Positions 59,912 to 64,000 of a stretch of DNA of 64,000 bases are shown one piece after another. Both the position numbers and the translations under genes were made by a program. Source of the DNA: Myrica gale. Lineage: Eukaryota > Streptophyta > Magnoliopsida > Fagales > Myricaceae. A model generated the notes under the pieces. It did no database searches, was not told the origin of the DNA, and was given only the letters and a program-made list of their open reading frames with translations. The stretch's first letter is position 1. Each line of letters begins with the position of its first letter. The stretch is taken from positions 29,892,040-29,956,039 of the forward strand of contig OZ005602.1 in NCBI GenBank assembly GCA_963930655.1. The letters are read 5' to 3'.

Positions 59912-60456
59912 TCTTCTGCATATCCTCCCTTATTCTCGTACTTTGTTGGTGTTCTTACAATCAAACCGAGATCAAATATAGTAGACGATGATGTTGATCA
60001 TAATGAAAATTACCAAACCCCGAAAAGTGGCCCAGCAATGGCATAAAAGATCCGATCAGCAAGCATATCCAAAATTCATTTCTAAAACAAAATCCCAAGG
60101 TACCTAGCATAATAAAATTGCATATTAATGTATAATACAAGGGCATGGGATACCTAGATATGAAAGGGGATCGGTCAGATCGAGGGCTACACAATTTGAG
60201 AGAGAGAGAGAAGTAATGAAATGGAAAGCATCAAGTGGAAGAAGAAAGAAGACTTACAGAACGAGCTGAATTTATGAGGCTTTTGCAGATCCCAGTCACC
60301 GGAGGCTCTCAGAATGGTATAGGCACCGTAATGTATGCTGCCAGACGATGGAGGAAATGTAAAAGTCGCGTAGAAAAGACTGAACCTAAGTGCTATAGGC
60401 CCTCTTTCTCCGGGTTATTCATATCACGGTTGTCCAGGCAATTCGAGCTCATCACT
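59912..60456. other. Unassigned DNA
   Basis: There is a short GAGAGA run at 60198-60211 and a possible minus-strand splice donor near 60254. No gene can be supported. Confidence 0.35.
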
Positions 60457-60600
60457 CTGATTTTTTTTTTTTTGGGATCAACGGAAGCAACTATTACTTA
60501 TAAAAAACAGGAAAAAGCGAGACCAGAAAACCAAAAGAGAGGGCCCTTCAAGGAGGGTCAAAACCCTCACACAACCAAGAAACACTAAGAAGATGTTGGT
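60457..60600 (-). mobile_element. Possible retroposon 3' end
   Basis: A 14-base T-run followed by GGGATCAACGGAAGCAACTATTACTTATAAAAAAC resembles the reversed poly-A tail of a LINE or SINE, as at the other LINE copies. No coding part is recognised, so the family is open. Confidence 0.35.
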
Positions 60601-60850
60601 TATAGTGAATTTTGAGAATTTGTATGTGATGTTAACTTTATTGGTATGCGTGTTGTAGTTATTTGTATGTGGTATTAAAAATGATGTTTGATTTTAAAAA
60701 ATGTTGTATTGTGAGGATTCAAAAAAACCGAACACATCCTAGGATTCAGCCCAAAAACCTCGGAAAAGCATACCTCTCGCACAGAGAGGGCGGCCCATCG
60801 GGCAAGATTGTGAGCTAACCCGATAGAACCCCGGGGCCCGGGGGTATAAT

Positions 60851-61249
60851 GTAATGTGCCGGATTAATTATTATGTTGTTCGTTTGGACCTCTGTTTAGA
60901 TAGATCGTTGGGTCATTTGTTGCTTCTTGTCTTCTTTTCAAGTTAGGCCCAGTAGTGAGTAGTAAAATAAAATGACTGGGTGATTTCATTCTGACCGAGT
61001 CTTTCGCAAGGATGAAACCACTTTAGTTAAGTAAGCTTTTGTCGAGTCAAGGGTATTTAGATTAGGAGTTAGTTTTAGTCCTATAGACTAGGAATTTGTC
61101 ACGGAAGTAGCTGCTTAACGTTTGTGTATTTAAATTCAAAGTTAATGAAAATCTGCAATCTGGCAATTTGCAACCAAAAGTTGGCATTGGAGGTTGATCA
61201 CTCGAAAAGATCAAATCAGTTTCTTATCTGAATTAAGAAGACACGTTAC
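60851..61249 (+). repeat. LTR remnant next to the telomere
   Basis: The segment ends ...ACACGTTACA immediately before GTGGTATCA, the typical arrangement of an LTR followed by the initiator-Met tRNA primer site. The left boundary (TGTAATG near 60850) is a guess. The about 200 bases after the primer site look like retrotransposon leader but are cut off by the telomere array. Confidence 0.5.
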
Positions 61250-61250
61250 A

Positions 61251-61263
61251 GTGGTATCATAGG
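61251..61263 (+). other. Primer binding site, slightly mutated
   Basis: TGGTATCATAGGC differs by one base from the usual TGGTATCAGAGC start. It supports the call of an LTR retrotransposon remnant on the plus strand. Confidence 0.5.
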
Positions 61264-61458
61264 CTACATAATGCCTTTGAGTTGCAATCATGTGGCGCGG
61301 GGGGTGACGTCGATATTGCAGTGTAAGCCCGGGACTAGGAAAAATCTAGTGCACAGCCAGACCGCGTGGGCGCCAAGGCTGCGGAGCGTTGTGGAATGTT
61401 AATGGCCATTTGCGGAGTATGGAATCCGTCCTACATTGGTAAAAACGAATCAAAATGT

Positions 61459-64000
61459 GGGGTTTAGGGTTTAGGGTTTAGGGTTTAGGGTTTAGGGTTT
61501 TAGGGTTTAGGGTTTAGGGTTTAGGGTTTAGGGTTTAGGGTTTAGGGTTTAGGGTTTAGGGTTTAGGGTTAAGGGTTTAGGGTTTAGGGTTTAGGGTTTA
61601 GGGTTTAGGGTTTAGGGTTTAGGGTTTAGGGTTTAGGGTTTAGGGTTTAGGGTTTAGGGTTTAGGGTTTAGGGTTTAGGGTTTAGGGTTTAGGGTTTAGG
61701 GTTTAGGGTTTAGGGTTTAGGGTTTAGGGTTTAGGGTTTAGGGTTTAGGGTTTAGGGTTTAGGGTTTAGGGTTTAGGGTTTAGGGTTTAGGGTTTAGGGT
61801 TTAGGGTTTAGGGTTTAGGGTTTAGGGTTTAGGGTTTAGGGTTTAGGGTTTAGGGTTTAGGGTTTAGGGTTTAGGGTTTAGGGTTTAGGGTTTAGGGTTT
61901 AGGGTTTAGGGTTTAGGGTTTAGGGTTTAGGGTTTAGGGTTTAGGGTTTAGGGTTTAGGGTTTAGGGTTTAGGGTTTAGGGTTTAGGGTTTAGGGTTTAG
62001 GGTTTAGGGTTTAGGGTTTAGGGTTTAGGGTTTAGGGTTTAGGGTTTAGGGTTTAGGGTTTAGGGTTTAGGGTTTAGGGTTTAGGGTTTAGGGTTTAGGG
62101 TTTAGGGTTTAGGGTTTAGGGTTTAGGGTTTAGGGTTTAGGGTTTAGGGTTTAGGGTTTAGGGTTTAGGGTTTAGGGTTTAGGGTTTAGGGTTTAGGGTT
62201 TAGGGTTTAGGGTTTAGGGTTTAGGGTTTAGGGTTTAGGGTTTAGGGTTTAGGGTTTAGGGTTTAGGGTTTAGGGTTTAGGGTTTAGGGTTTAGGGTTTA
62301 GGGTTTAGGGTTTAGGGTTTAGGGTTTAGGGTTTAGGGTTTAGGGTTTAGGGTTTAGGGTTTAGGGTTTAGGGTTTAGGGTTTAGGGTTTAGGGTTTAGG
62401 GTTTAGGGTTTAGGGTTTAGGGTTTAGGGTTTAGGGTTTAGGGTTTAGGGTTTAGGGTTTAGGGTTTAGGGTTTAGGGTTTAGGGTTTAGGGTTTAGGGT
62501 TTAGGGTTTAGGGTTTAGGGTTTAGGGTTTAGGGTTTAGGGTTTAGGGTTTAGGGTTTAGGGTTTAGGGTTTAGGGTTTAGGGTTTAGGGTTTAGGGTTT
62601 AGGGTTTAGGGTTTAGGGTTTAGGGTTTAGGGTTTAGGGTTTAGGGTTTAGGGTTTAGGGTTTAGGGTTTAGGGTTTAGGGTTTAGGGTTTAGGGTTTAG
62701 GGTTTAGGGTTTAGGGTTTAGGGTTTAGGGTTTAGGGTTTAGGGTTTAGGGTTTAGGGTTTAGGGTTTAGGGTTTAGGGTTTAGGGTTTAGGGTTTAGGG
62801 TTTAGGGTTTAGGGTTTAGGGTTTAGGGTTTAGGGTTTAGGGTTTAGGGTTTAGGGTTTAGGGTTTAGGGTTTAGGGTTTAGGGTTTAGGGTTTAGGGTT
62901 TAGGGTTTAGGGTTTAGGGTTTAGGGTTTAGGGTTTAGGGTTTAGGGTTTAGGGTTTAGGGTTTAGGGTTTAGGGTTTAGGGTTTAGGGTTTAGGGTTTA
63001 GGGTTTAGGGTTTAGGGTTTAGGGTTTAGGGTTTAGGGTTTAGGGTTTAGGGTTTAGGGTTTAGGGTTTAGGGTTTAGGGTTTAGGGTTTAGGGTTTAGG
63101 GTTTAGGGTTTAGGGTTTAGGGTTTAGGGTTTAGGGTTTAGGGTTTAGGGTTTAGGGTTTAGGGTTTAGGGTTTAGGGTTTAGGGTTTAGGGTTTAGGGT
63201 TTAGGGTTTAGGGTTTAGGGTTTAGGGTTTAGGGTTTAGGGTTTAGGGTTTAGGGTTTAGGGTTTAGGGTTTAGGGTTTAGGGTTTAGGGTTTAGGGTTT
63301 AGGGTTTAGGGTTTAGGGTTTAGGGTTTAGGGTTTAGGGTTTAGGGTTTAGGGTTTAGGGTTTAGGGTTTAGGGTTTAGGGTTTAGGGTTTAGGGTTTAG
63401 GGTTTAGGGTTTAGGGTTTAGGGTTTAGGGTTTAGGGTTTAGGGTTTAGGGTTTAGGGTTTAGGGTTTAGGGTTTAGGGTTTAGGGTTTAGGGTTTAGGG
63501 TTTAGGGTTTAGGGTTTAGGGTTTAGGGTTTAGGGTTTAGGGTTTAGGGTTTAGGGTTTAGGGTTTAGGGTTTAGGGTTTAGGGTTTAGGGTTTAGGGTT
63601 TAGGGTTTAGGGTTTAGGGTTTAGGGTTTAGGGTTTAGGGTTTAGGGTTTAGGGTTTAGGGTTTAGGGTTTAGGGTTTAGGGTTTAGGGTTTAGGGTTTA
63701 GGGTTTAGGGTTTAGGGTTTAGGGTTTAGGGTTTAGGGTTTAGGGTTTAGGGTTTAGGGTTTAGGGTTTAGGGTTTAGGGTTTAGGGTTTAGGGTTTAGG
63801 GTTTAGGGTTTAGGGTTTAGGGTTTAGGGTTTAGGGTTTAGGGTTTAGGGTTTAGGGTTTAGGGTTTAGGGTTTAGGGTTTAGGGTTTAGGGTTTAGGGT
63901 TTAGGGTTTAGGGTTTAGGGTTTAGGGTTTAGGGTTTAGGGTTTAGGGTTTAGGGTTTAGGGTTTAGGGTTTAGGGTTTAGGGTTTAGGGTTTAGGGTTT
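61459..64000 (+). repeat. Terminal telomere array, (TTTAGGG)n, about 362 copies
   Basis: The canonical plant (Arabidopsis-type) telomere repeat begins after GGGG at 61459-61462 and runs to the last base. The G-rich strand reads 5'->3' toward the right, so the chromosome end is on the right. Only two variant units are visible, both near the inner edge: a TTTTAGGG unit at about 61497-61505 and a TTAAGGG unit near 61568-61575. The remaining about 2.4 kb reads as uniform repeats. The array touches the window edge, so its full length is not known. Confidence 0.98.

Noticed and set aside
60235-60588. 117-codon plus-strand open frame
   Set aside because: No recognisable domain, it passes through a poly-T run, and it ends in probable retroposon tail sequence.

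Overview
The window is the end of a plant chromosome, most likely from a eudicot. Its last 2.5 kb is an uninterrupted array of the plant telomere repeat TTTAGGG. The G-rich strand runs 5'->3' toward the right edge, so the right edge is the chromosome terminus. Genes are intron-rich, intergenic DNA is AT-rich, and transposable elements are plant families (Ty1/copia, Ty3/gypsy, L1-type LINEs, hAT, Mutator-like and Tourist-like MITEs). I saw no tRNA, rRNA or CRISPR.

Layout. 1-2630: degenerate Ty1/copia element on the minus strand, entering through its short LTR. 2631-4440: intergenic DNA with a MITE and a fold-back element. 5366-23902 (+): complete callose synthase of the CalS1/2/3 clade. I reconstructed 42 coding exons with every phase matching, giving a 1949-residue protein. 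25852-27294: hAT transposase relic. 27396-27895: degenerate minisatellite. 29863-41958 (-): complete class XI myosin, 40 coding exons and 1557 residues. Its first exon is just the start codon, and its last two exons lie beyond an intron that holds a MITE-like insertion. 43191-45327: non-specific lipid-transfer protein locus. The LTP reading frame is broken twice and sits inside a tandem duplication that carries a Mutator-like element; the second LTP copy has been lost. 46801-56625: cluster of LINE fragments, all on the minus strand and partly nested, plus one internally deleted Ty3/gypsy element. 56625-61458: mostly unassigned subtelomeric DNA, with an LTR-plus-primer-site remnant next to the telomere. 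61459-64000: telomere.

The two intact genes act at the cell periphery and on actin. Callose synthase makes beta-1,3-glucan at the plasma membrane (cell plate, plasmodesmata, wounding). Class XI myosin moves organelles and vesicles on actin. They converge on opposite strands, with the hAT relic and minisatellite between them. Their proximity says nothing firm about joint function.

I found no evidence for a new multi-gene system. The items most worth checking are the LTP duplication history, the 19-nt LINE insertion, the antisense coding-like block in a callose synthase intron, the minisatellite, and the telomere junction.
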